The notes under the pieces were generated by a model. It was not told the origin of the DNA and did no database searches. It worked only from the letters and a program-made list of their open reading frames with translations. A stretch of 27,825 nt of DNA from a virus: the IMG/VR virus record IMGVR_UViG_3300024323_000016, positions 1-27,825 of that record; one strand, given 5' to 3'. This document shows positions 20,886 through 26,316 of the stretch, one piece after another (position 1 is the stretch's first letter; the number at the start of each line of letters is the position of its first letter). The translations under genes were made by a program, and so were the position numbers.

Positions 20886-20960
20886 TGGAAGGCCGTCACG
20901 GATGTGCGCCGTGGTTTGCGGTTTCGTAGACCGCCGTCTTATCTGCTGGACCAACAGCCC
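20886..20960 (-). tRNA. tRNA-Arg (ACG), embedded in an HNH gene
   Basis: Acceptor GGGCTGT/ACGGCCT (7 bp with two wobbles), D-stem GTC/GAC, anticodon loop CTACGAA, T-arm CACGG/CCGTG with loop CGCACAT, T73 and encoded CCA. 65 of its 75 nt also code for the C-terminus of the HNH gene at 20896-21354. Confidence 0.82.
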
Positions 20961-21354
20961 TTTGATACTTTTTCATGTGCCCGTAGGTCTTACGGCGGTG
21001 ACAATTAGCGCACCGAATAACGCACTTGGCAATTTCTTTTAGTATGATATGCCACTGATAAGAAGACCTTGCCATCACGCTGACTTCTGTTCTCTTCTTA
21101 CCTATCACGTGGTCGAAATCCAAGACTACCGGGTCACTCTCACCACAATCAACACAAGGATGCTCTCTCAGGTATTGAACCAAACGAGTTTGTGAATCCT
21201 TTTTGTATCTTTTGTTCCTGTCTAAATATTGCTTCTTGTTTGCACTATAGTGCGAACGAACATAAGCGTTTTGACACTTTTTACAGTGATAATAAAACTT
21301 CCCGTTTGGGCGTTTATGAAACTCGCCTTCTTTACCACACTTTCGACAAACCAT
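20896..21354 (-). CDS. HNH homing-type endonuclease whose frame runs through tRNA-Arg
   Basis: 152 residues. Zinc ribbon at the N-terminus (CRKC near 3-6, CKKC near 24-27), basic central helix, then HNH core CVDCGESDPVVLDFDH, LKEIAKCVIRCANCHRRK. Very similar core to the HNH at 15109-15507. The nuclease core ends about 20 residues before the stop; those last residues are encoded by the tRNA-Arg (ACG) gene and the stop TGA lies in its T-arm. SD GGAGGG lies before ATG 21354 in the kissing-loop leader. Confidence 0.93.
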   Translation of the reverse strand: MVCRKCGKEGEFHKRPNGKFYYHCKKCQNAYVRSHYSANKKQYLDRNKRYKKDSQTRLVQYLREHPCVDCGESDPVVLDFDHVIGKKRTEVSVMARSSYQWHIILKEIAKCVIRCANCHRRKTYGHMKKYQRAVGPADKTAVYETANHGAHP

Positions 21355-21357
21355 TTC

Positions 21358-21400
21358 ACCCTCCGCAATAGAGTGGGTGGGAGTGATTGCGGCACTCCCA
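21358..21400 (-). promoter_or_regulatory. Kissing-loop leader RNA of HNH gene (copy 6 of 7)
   Basis: Hairpin 1: TGGGAGTG (21393-21400) with CACTCCCA (21378-21385), loop CCGCAAT (21386-21392). Hairpin 2: ACTCT (21370-21374) with AGGGT (21358-21362), loop ATTGCGG (21363-21369). Loops 7/7 complementary. Palindrome TGTACGTACA lies 5 nt upstream (21406-21415). Confidence 0.87.
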
Positions 21401-21424
21401 ACCGATGTACGTACAAAATTAAAT

Positions 21425-21478
21425 TGGTTGCTGGCCCCTTCGATTCATGAGGTCTAGAGGAGCGCGCCTACGCCAGCA
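21425..21478 (-). ncRNA. 54-nt mini-tRNA-like element with CCA
   Basis: A perfect 7-bp acceptor TGCTGGC/GCCAGCA followed by A-CCA encloses only 36 nt, too few for a cloverleaf. It starts 4 nt after tRNA-Arg (TCT). Inside, CCTC/GGGG and AGG/CCT small arms can form. Remnant or tRNA-like substrate. Confidence 0.55.
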
Positions 21479-21482
21479 ATAT

Positions 21483-21557
21483 TGGGGGTTCCACTCGGAA
21501 TCGAACCGAGATTCGGTGCTTAGAAGGCACCATCCTATCCTTTTAGACGATAGAACC
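21483..21557 (-). tRNA. tRNA-Arg (TCT)
   Basis: Anticodon loop CTTCTAA, acceptor GGTTCTA/TGGAACC, T-loop TTCGATT, C73, encoded CCA. Confidence 0.92.
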
Positions 21558-21563
21558 AAATTC

Positions 21564-21683
21564 TTAAAATAAAAAGTACGTTGCTTGCTCTCGAATATCT
21601 TCCCATCGCACGCCGATGAGCACTGCAACCGCTCCAATCAAAACGACTGGGATTAACTTTACTGGAAAGCTTAGGTACTTCAT
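21564..21683 (-). CDS. 39-residue membrane peptide
   Basis: One hydrophobic helix (PVVLIGAVAVLIGVRW). A strong GGAGGA lies 3 nt before ATG 21683. Single-helix peptide; function unknown. Confidence 0.65.
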   Translation of the reverse strand: MKYLSFPVKLIPVVLIGAVAVLIGVRWEDIREQATYFLF

Positions 21684-21698
21684 GCTTCCTCCAAAATT

Positions 21699-21783
21699 TG
21701 GTTCCCGAGGTGGGACTTGGACCCACAATCTCTTTCGAGCGCCGAGGTCTAAACTCGGTAAGTATGCATTCCTCCACTCGGGA
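21699..21783 (-). tRNA. tRNA-Leu (TAG)
   Basis: Perfect acceptor TCCCGAG/CTCGGGA, anticodon loop TTTAGAC, long variable arm, encoded CCA. Confidence 0.93.
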
Positions 21784-21883
21784 ATAGAAATCCGGGCCGG
21801 TATTTAATCAGCGCACCCCGGCCACCGCGCGTAGGCGGAATAAGGTGCTGGGGCGATCTTTTATCGCCGGAGCCGTATGCGCC
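21784..21883. other. GC-rich spacer with hairpins, no gene
   Basis: Contains GGCCGG/CCGGCC around 17 nt and GGCGAT-AAAAG-ATCGCC. No tRNA or coding gene found. Confidence 0.35.
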
Positions 21884-22006
21884 TTACCAGTCGACGACGC
21901 CAATCATTGGGAGCGACCCGAGATTGTTGAGGCTCTTGTTGTACAACATCTCTTCCACGGTGGCTTCACGCCTCGGTGTAGGATTTTTCTCGAACCGTCG
22001 AAACAG
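21884..22006 (-). CDS. Possible 40-residue protein from a non-ATG start
   Basis: A protein-like frame (FRRFEKNPTPRREATVEEML, ending IGVVDW) begins just after tRNA-Asp. GGGAG precedes CTG at 22006, a rare start codon, so the start is uncertain. Confidence 0.4.
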   Translation of the reverse strand: MFRRFEKNPTPRREATVEEMLYNKSLNNLGSLPMIGVVDW

Positions 22007-22032
22007 CCCGAGAAAACTCCCGTGGAATATCT

Positions 22033-22107
22033 TGGCAGAGATAACCAGAATCGAACTGGCACTTCGCCCGTGACAGGGGCGCGTCGTTACCAACTGACCC
22101 TATCTCT
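22033..22107 (-). tRNA. tRNA-Asp (GTC)
   Basis: Perfect acceptor AGAGATA/TATCTCT, anticodon loop CTGTCAC, G73, encoded CCA. Confidence 0.93.
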
Positions 22108-22130
22108 GTTGAAAATCTTTCTGCCAATCG

Positions 22131-22203
22131 CTGGAGCGGCAGGAGTCGAACCTGCGATGTCTGCATTAACAGTGCAGCGGATTACCAGCTTGCCTACACT
22201 CCA
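22131..22203 (-). tRNA. tRNA-Asn (GTT), no encoded CCA
   Basis: Anticodon loop CTGTTAA, acceptor TGGAGTG/CGCTCCA, T-loop TTCGACT. After G73 the sequence is CGA, and it pairs with TCG before the tRNA, so the CCA must be added by the host enzyme. Confidence 0.88.
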
Positions 22204-22220
22204 GCGACGGGCAGAAAACT

Positions 22221-22308
22221 TGGTCGGGCTGCGAGGATTCGAACCTCGAAGGTCGTAGACACTCGGTTCCGAACCGAGACCGCTGCCAGATTACGGAACT
22301 ACAACCCG
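22221..22308 (-). tRNA. tRNA-Pro (CGG) with extended variable arm
   Basis: Anticodon loop TTCGGAA, acceptor CGGGTTG/CAGCCCG, T-arm CGAGG/CCTCG, CCA. A 13-nt variable region folds as GTC-TAC-GAC; the D-arm is longer than usual. The first 18 nt lie in the end of an HNH gene. Confidence 0.87.
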
Positions 22309-22944
22309 ATCTAAAATCAAAATTCCTAAATCTAATTCAACGTGATGATTAGGACACAGAGCCACAAGATTGCTTTGTGCGTTAATCTCAGATAATAAAG
22401 CGTTGCTCGGAAACTCTTTTATCGGTTTTATGTGACAGCAATCAACGCGTATGCTATAACCACAAACCTTACACTTACGATCTGATGCCTTAAATAGTTC
22501 TTTTCTAGCGTGTAATCTTACTTCTTGTATTCTGCATTCCGATTTCTTTCTTGACGAAAGAATAGAAACTATCGGCAGATGCCTACAATCGGAACAACGA
22601 ACTGTTCGTTTATACGGACTCGTGTACTTCACACCACAAGACGTACAAACTCGTATTTTAGGCACTCGGTGCGGATAACCTAAAACACGATTCTGATACT
22701 TAGCACCACAAGAATGACCACAAAATTTTTTCTTTTTTATCCAAGCAAATTGACTACCTGTGGCGCCTGCGTGAACCAAAATAGGCGCTTTACATTCTTT
22801 ACAATAGTTCGGAGACTCGTTATATTTTCTACGTCTCTCAAGAGAAAGAACAGTGTTAGCTACTCTTCCTAAATCAGCGGCTATTCTTGCTTGCGCCAGT
22901 TTAGCTTCGCTCACAACTTTGAACTTGTATCCTACGGGTAACAT
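22291..22944 (-). CDS. HNH homing-type endonuclease with zinc fingers, inserted at tRNA-Pro
   Basis: 217 residues. Several zinc pairs: CKEC near 48, CGHSC near 74, CTSC and CSDC near 97-118, and CKVC near 158, followed by the HNH core (VDCCHIKPIKEF then NLVALCPNHHVELD). The N-terminal part is basic and may bind DNA by a helix. ATG 22944 follows AGGAGA in the kissing-loop leader. The stop TAA lies 18 nt inside tRNA-Pro (CGG), so it has integrated at that tRNA's 5' end. Confidence 0.92.
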   Translation of the reverse strand: MLPVGYKFKVVSEAKLAQARIAADLGRVANTVLSLERRRKYNESPNYCKECKAPILVHAGATGSQFAWIKKKKFCGHSCGAKYQNRVLGYPHRVPKIRVCTSCGVKYTSPYKRTVRCSDCRHLPIVSILSSRKKSECRIQEVRLHARKELFKASDRKCKVCGYSIRVDCCHIKPIKEFPSNALLSEINAQSNLVALCPNHHVELDLGILILDRVVVP

Positions 22945-22946
22945 GT

Positions 22947-22987
22947 CTCTCCTCTAAAGAGCGGCTGGGGATGTTAGAGGCATCCCC
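22947..22987 (-). promoter_or_regulatory. Kissing-loop leader RNA of HNH gene (copy 7 of 7)
   Basis: Hairpin 1: GGGGATG (22981-22987) with CATCCCC (22967-22973), loop CCTCTAA (22974-22980). Hairpin 2: CTCT (22958-22961) with AGAG (22947-22950), loop TTAGAGG (22951-22957). Loops 7/7 complementary. A further inverted repeat GTTCCG/CGGAAC lies upstream (22995-23015). Confidence 0.86.
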
Positions 22988-23032
22988 AACCCGAGTTCCG
23001 TTAATTAGGCGGAACGTGCTCAAATTATAAAA

Positions 23033-23121
23033 TGGTCGAGATGGAAGGATTTGAACCTCCAAGGCGTTGCCGCACTGGTTTCCAAAACCAGACCGCTACC
23101 AAGTTACGGACCTACACCTCG
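23033..23121 (-). tRNA. tRNA-Pro (TGG) with extended variable arm
   Basis: Anticodon loop TTTGGAA, acceptor CGAGGTG/CATCTCG, T-loop TTCAAAT, encoded CCA. The variable region folds GCG-GCAA-CGC, and the D-arm is extended as in tRNA-Pro (CGG). Confidence 0.88.
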
Positions 23122-23186
23122 ACTGAAACTCTAGGACGTTTCCAGTGCCCTTTCCACTCCTCTGTACTACCCAACTCAAATTTAAA

Positions 23187-23239
23187 GGCGGGGTATTAAG
23201 GGATGTCTCCCAAACCGGGCATCCCCGGCTTACCGCGCC
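23187..23239 (-). ncRNA. Candidate three-way-junction RNA
   Basis: Outer GGCGCGGTA/TACCCCGCC (one mismatch) encloses CCGGG-GATG-CCCGG and GGGA-GACA-TCCC, followed by TTTAAATTT. Confidence 0.45.
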
Positions 23240-23251
23240 TAACTCAAACTT

Positions 23252-23331
23252 TGGTCGCTATCGTGGTGACCCACGCCGGTTTCCCACTAGGGTGTATCCG
23301 GAAAACTTATTTGGACGGGTGGCGATAGACC
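23252..23331 (-). ncRNA. Candidate structured RNA ending in CCA
   Basis: GGTC/GACC plus TATCG/CGATA close it, and GTTTTCC/GGGAAAC carries a 14-nt loop. It ends ACCA like a tRNA but has no anticodon arm of normal size. Confidence 0.4.
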
Positions 23332-23415
23332 TACATCCTTGCGTTAGCCCCTCAGTCGAACGTCTTGTTGCCAAGAACGTCATCCAAAACTTTTTAGTAC
23401 CGCCTAAGTGAAACC

Positions 23416-23444
23416 ACCTTACTACACTTTCGAACTTTTGTCAA
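23416..23444 (-). promoter_or_regulatory. Sigma70-like promoter between tRNA-His and element 23252-23331
   Basis: TTGACA (23439-23444), 17 nt, TAAGGT (23416-23421), reading leftward. Confidence 0.6.
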
Positions 23445-23454
23445 GCACTAAATT

Positions 23455-23531
23455 TGGGGTGCTAGATGGGTATTGCGCCCACTAGACAATCGGTTCACAG
23501 CCGACGCGCTCGCTATCTGCGTCCAAGCACC
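23455..23531 (-). tRNA. tRNA-His (GTG) with encoded G-1
   Basis: Anticodon loop CTGTGAA, acceptor GTGCTTG/CTAGCAC, C73 paired with an encoded G-1 as expected for tRNA-His, T-stem GTGGG/CCCAT, encoded CCA. First tRNA transcribed from the main promoter. Confidence 0.9.
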
Positions 23532-23667
23532 ATTGAAATTCTAGGAGGGGCTTGTATAGTTATCAGCCACAAGTGCAAGCACAGACGGACTGACGAGGCG
23601 TACCTTATCCGACGTGACGCCCCTCTAACATTCGGATACTCTAGCCTCTTCCTTTAAGTTCGAAATC
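23532..23667. other. Leader segment of the tRNA cluster transcript, no gene
   Basis: Between the promoter at 23668-23696 and tRNA-His. GC-rich with short inverted repeats (AGGGGCG, CGCCTC); no coding frame with a Shine-Dalgarno. Confidence 0.4.
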
Positions 23668-23696
23668 ATTCTTGCACAAAATCGAAAATTTGTCAA
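23668..23696 (-). promoter_or_regulatory. Main sigma70-like promoter of the tRNA cluster
   Basis: TTGACA (23691-23696), 17-nt spacer and AAGAAT (23668-23673), reading leftward. AT-rich upstream sequence supports strength. Confidence 0.75.
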
Positions 23697-23714
23697 GCTT
23701 TATTTTAAAATACT

Positions 23715-23852
23715 TTAGAGCTTGGTTTTTACCTTATCGAAACCCTTTGCGACTTCCTCGGCAACGCGCGCTTCAAAGTTCTTGACGTTGTGAATACGGC
23801 CCGCGCCGAACCCGAGTGCGAAAAAGATTACAACCATGATTGTGGTGAACAT
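23715..23852 (-). CDS. 45-residue membrane protein with basic tail
   Basis: ATG 23852 after GGGGAT. A hydrophobic helix (TIMVVIFFALGFGAG) is followed by a charged helix. Single-pass anchor topology with the C-terminus exposed. It ends before the tRNA promoter. Confidence 0.65.
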   Translation of the reverse strand: MFTTIMVVIFFALGFGAGRIHNVKNFEARVAEEVAKGFDKVKTKL

Positions 23853-23856
23853 TGTT

Positions 23857-24057
23857 TTATCCCCTTGTGACTTTCTCTCGCCTGCTATTGCTTAAATCCA
23901 AATTCGAAACCTTTGTGAGTGTCTGTCCGTTCAAACTGACCCACTCTTCTCCATCCTCAGTTTTGAAGATTGGGAGATGGCGTTGCGATCCCAACCCGGG
24001 CTTTGCATGCCCGCCTTGGTTGATAATCAAGTCGACGTTTGTAATTTCATAAGTCAT
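23857..24057 (-). CDS. Small hypothetical protein
   Basis: 66 residues (EITNVDLIINQGGHAKPGLG, EEWVSLNGQTL). Beta-rich pattern, no cysteine, basic end. Start overlaps the previous gene's stop by the ATGA type (24054-24057). Not recognised. Confidence 0.68.
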   Translation of the reverse strand: MTYEITNVDLIINQGGHAKPGLGSQRHLPIFKTEDGEEWVSLNGQTLTKVSNLDLSNSRREKVTRG

Positions 24058-24254
24058 TTGCTTTTCTCGGCTGCCGTTAATAGAACGTGAACCAGTTCTT
24101 CGTAATCATCGCGGACATCTAACTCTGTCCCGTTCGTAAATACCAACGTTGAGCCGCCACCATTTCTAGACTTGATTCGAGCGATGGTATCGGTGTTGAC
24201 GGCTGTCTTCACCTTGTTGGAAAATGAAGCTGCGTCGACGCTCATCCAAGACAT
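24054..24254 (-). CDS. Small hypothetical protein
   Basis: 66 residues, mixed. It has NGGGSTLVFTNGTELDVRDD, beta-like, then a helix. Start TAATG overlaps the stop of the upstream gene. Not recognised. Confidence 0.68.
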   Translation of the reverse strand: MSWMSVDAASFSNKVKTAVNTDTIARIKSRNGGGSTLVFTNGTELDVRDDYEELVHVLLTAAEKSK

Positions 24255-24550
24255 TACTCGTGTCCTGTCGCGTCCTCGCCACCCTTATCATGCGTCAAGA
24301 CCGCCTTGCCAGAATTCGGGATGACGTTGAGGATTTTAGTCCCGTCGGACGTCAAGGAAATGTTTTGCTTCAAAGCAGCTTCTTGTGCGGCGTTCTTGTT
24401 TTGGTTGACGTCGACAGTTCTTACGGCTTCGCTCTTTGGAAGATTACCTTTGCGCAAAGTCGAATCTTCAGCGTTACTCTTGCCAGCGGATTTGACACCC
24501 TCTACGCCGGTGGATTCGATTTTCTTTTTTCTTTCATCGGCATATGCCAT
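24254..24550 (-). CDS. Hypothetical hydrophilic protein
   Basis: 98 residues from the ATG at 24550, which follows GAGGAACACT. Rich in Lys, Glu, Ser, Thr and Asn; probably disordered at the N-terminus with a beta-like end (SLTSDGTKILNVIPNSGK). Not recognised. Adjacent to two other small genes with overlapping starts. Confidence 0.7.
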   Translation of the reverse strand: MAYADERKKKIESTGVEGVKSAGKSNAEDSTLRKGNLPKSEAVRTVDVNQNKNAAQEAALKQNISLTSDGTKILNVIPNSGKAVLTHDKGGEDATGHE

Positions 24551-24558
24551 AGTGTTCC

Positions 24559-24750
24559 TCAATCCTTCTTTTTCTTTTCCCAAAGAATCAACTTGCCGCC
24601 GGACAGGTTTGCCGGGTCGGTGCCACGACGGATCGCTCTTGCGCTCGAACCACTGTATTCGTACGTCATGTGGCTGCCGTCGGATACTTCGAAAGTCAGT
24701 TCGACTTTCTTTCCGTTCTCTTTCTTATTAACGATGTTCTTCTTGCTCAT
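24559..24750 (-). CDS. Small basic hypothetical protein
   Basis: 63 residues, very Lys-rich at both ends. Beta-like centre (VELTFEVSDGSHMTYEYSG) with a Cys-free fold. Start ATG overlaps the stop of the coiled-coil gene by the ATGA type. Not recognised. Confidence 0.65.
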   Translation of the reverse strand: MSKKNIVNKKENGKKVELTFEVSDGSHMTYEYSGSSARAIRRGTDPANLSGGKLILWEKKKKD

Positions 24751-24902
24751 TTACGTCGATGCTTTCGTACTTCAAATTCTTCTAAGATACGTTCGGTGAT
24801 TTCGTCGCTTTCAGGGGCGGCGTATCTTACCGCGCGCTCTAAGTTCTCAACGCGTTCTTTCAAATCGCGAATCTCTTGTTCTGCCCAAACCAGATTGTCC
24901 AT
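24747..24902 (-). CDS. Coiled-coil small protein
   Basis: 51 residues. ATG 24902, GAGG upstream. Residues 5-30 form heptads (LVWAEQEIRDLKERVENLER) followed by an acidic/basic tail. The stop overlaps the next ATG (ATGA). It may be an oligomerisation module. Confidence 0.72.
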   Translation of the reverse strand: MDNLVWAEQEIRDLKERVENLERAVRYAAPESDEITERILEEFEVRKHRRK

Positions 24903-24919
24903 TGACTTACCTCGTAAAA

Positions 24920-25192
24920 CTAAATGCTGTACGTTGTGCTTCCGTCTGCAATCACAATCGGGTTATTCAGAACGTTTGAAACATCGGCTCCAGTTTCGTC
25001 CCCCACAGTTCCGTTGTTCAACACGATCTTGACTTGGTACGTTCCTGCGGGAAGACCCTTCAAAGAGAAGTTACCGCTAGCTACCACATCGCTCGTTTGA
25101 ATACCGTTCGGGCGACCGTTGGTTAAAATTATCGCGGAGACTATCGCTCCGTTGTTTGCCGCGCCTGCGGAACCGTTAATCGTTGAGGACAT
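24920..25192 (-). CDS. Ig/carboxypeptidase-regulatory-like beta protein
   Basis: 90 residues, beta-rich: it reads like a single bacterial Ig-like or carboxypeptidase-regulatory-like domain (GLPAGTYQVKIVL in the middle is typical: Leu-x-x-Gly-x-Tyr-x-Val). No Cys. SD AGGAGA before ATG 25192. Such domains are common as surface decorations on phage virions. Structural use is an inference. Confidence 0.72.
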   Translation of the reverse strand: MSSTINGSAGAANNGAIVSAIILTNGRPNGIQTSDVVASGNFSLKGLPAGTYQVKIVLNNGTVGDETGADVSNVLNNPIVIADGSTTYSI

Positions 25193-25206
25193 CGAATCTC
25201 CTGACC

Positions 25207-25398
25207 TTAGTTCACAGGTCCGTTAAAAAGTTTGTCGATAGAATAGAGTGTTTGCCTGTCGAAGTACTGGGCCCAAATACCCTCTAGCTTTAACTCATCT
25301 GCCCGACGTATCAGTTCGACGCATTCTTCGTGCGTGAAGAATCTCATGTCCGAGGGATCGCCGACGTCGCGGAAGATTCGACCTTGTACGTTTTGCAC
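25207..25398 (-). CDS. Small hypothetical protein
   Basis: 63 residues from a GTG at 25398 with GAGG upstream. Acidic, helical, one Cys. The helix HEECVELIRRADELKLEGIW stands out. First gene of this leftward block after the intergenic region. Confidence 0.65.
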   Translation of the reverse strand: MQNVQGRIFRDVGDPSDMRFFTHEECVELIRRADELKLEGIWAQYFDRQTLYSIDKLFNGPVN

Positions 25399-25658
25399 AT
25401 CGCCTCACTTAGGCTCTATCTGATAGCACAGCCTCGTACAACTGATTTATGTCTCGCGCTCTGTGTTCTGCCAATCGGTGGGCGGCTTGGCCGATGCTGC
25501 GAGCGAGGAGTTACTGCAGAGCGAAACGAAGACTACAGCCTTCCCTTGGAACGAAGGAAGCGGGGCACCAATATTTTTAACTTCATTCAAAGCGTTATTG
25601 TAACGGACGTAAAGTCTTTAATCTCAACCACATGGACGTCGAGTACAAGAAGGTGGGG
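25399..25658. other. Intergenic, no supported gene
   Basis: A minus-strand frame of 56 codons (ending PPTDWQ..ERET) has no ribosome site. No repeats or clear promoter seen. Confidence 0.4.
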
Positions 25659-25844
25659 CTAGGGGTTGGTGCGCATGGCGGAGTACCCCGGGGTCATATT
25701 TTTGGATGGGTGGTGGGGGTACTTGTTGTTACACGTAACGTCTGTAAGTTGTTGACGGTACACCACGTTAACGTCGTCGGGACCGTCGAGCCGTATGGGG
25801 CGGTGTGCACCCAGCACTGCCGCCGGGTCGAAACTTTGCCCCAC
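25659..25844 (-). CDS. Possible 61-residue protein (GTG start)
   Basis: Frame from GTG 25844 reads protein-like (QSFDPAAVLGAHRPIRLDG, then DDVNVVYRQQLTDVT). A better ribosome site (AAAGGA before ATG 25873) lies in a different frame that could reach this one only by a -1 shift near a G run. Not recognised. Confidence 0.42.
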   Translation of the reverse strand: MGQSFDPAAVLGAHRPIRLDGPDDVNVVYRQQLTDVTCNNKYPHHPSKNMTPGYSAMRTNP

Positions 25845-26024
25845 CCGCCACCCCCTTGCAATTGCGTTACCATTGTATTAAGTCCTTTGTTTTCAATGTT
25901 TGCCCTTTTGCATTTCGCCGATTGCGTTCTTTGCGGACCGCGCGCGCCGGATCGTTGCAAACCCAAATCGTTGCAGCTTTTCCTTGCAAACCATTGATTG
26001 TAAAAGGTTTATCGAGCTTTCGCC

Positions 26025-26057
26025 AATCCGTAAAGAACAGTATATTCCTTACGGATT
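26025..26057. repeat. 9-bp perfect inverted repeat, 15-nt loop
   Basis: AATCCGTAA (26025-26033) and TTACGGATT (26049-26057). Confidence 0.6.
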
Positions 26058-26252
26058 CGATTATACGAAGAAAAAGCGAAAATGAATGTTGACGTTTAGG
26101 TTAAGTGAACGGTTGCTCAGAGCGCGCCTGATTGAGTGACCTCTGTTCATTGGTGACTGACGGTCATCTATAAGTGCTTTGTTGTCAATTGATTGCAGAG
26201 CTTAACAGTGTTAAGTAAGTTCACACTGTGAGTTTTGTTGTTACAGTTTGTT

Positions 26253-26316
26253 CTGTCGTGACAGAAATGACTGAAAGAACTGTCGTGACAGAAATGACTG
26301 AAAGAACTGTCGTGAC
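26253..26316 (+). repeat. 27-bp direct repeat, two full copies and part of a third
   Basis: Units at 26253-26279, 26280-26306 and 26307-26316 (partial, begins CTGTCGTGAC). Contains CTGTCGTGACAG, a near palindrome. Confidence 0.85.

Larger units (their letters stand above)
23122..23454. other. Long tRNA-cluster spacer, structured, no coding gene
   Basis: 333 nt with two candidate structured elements (23187-23239 and 23252-23331) and a promoter (23416-23444). I find no coding frame with a ribosome site. Confidence 0.4.

Noticed and set aside
2187-22987. Endonuclease leaders as preQ1-type or other metabolite riboswitch
   Set aside because: No conserved binding core, and the loop sequence itself varies with its partner, as expected for base pairing, not ligand binding.
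25632-25997. Plus-strand open frame of 121 residues
   Set aside because: Long His/Val/Gly-rich frame without ribosome site; overlaps a more plausible minus-strand frame.
26253-26316. 27-bp repeats as a CRISPR array
   Set aside because: Repeats are directly adjacent without spacers, and no cas genes are present.
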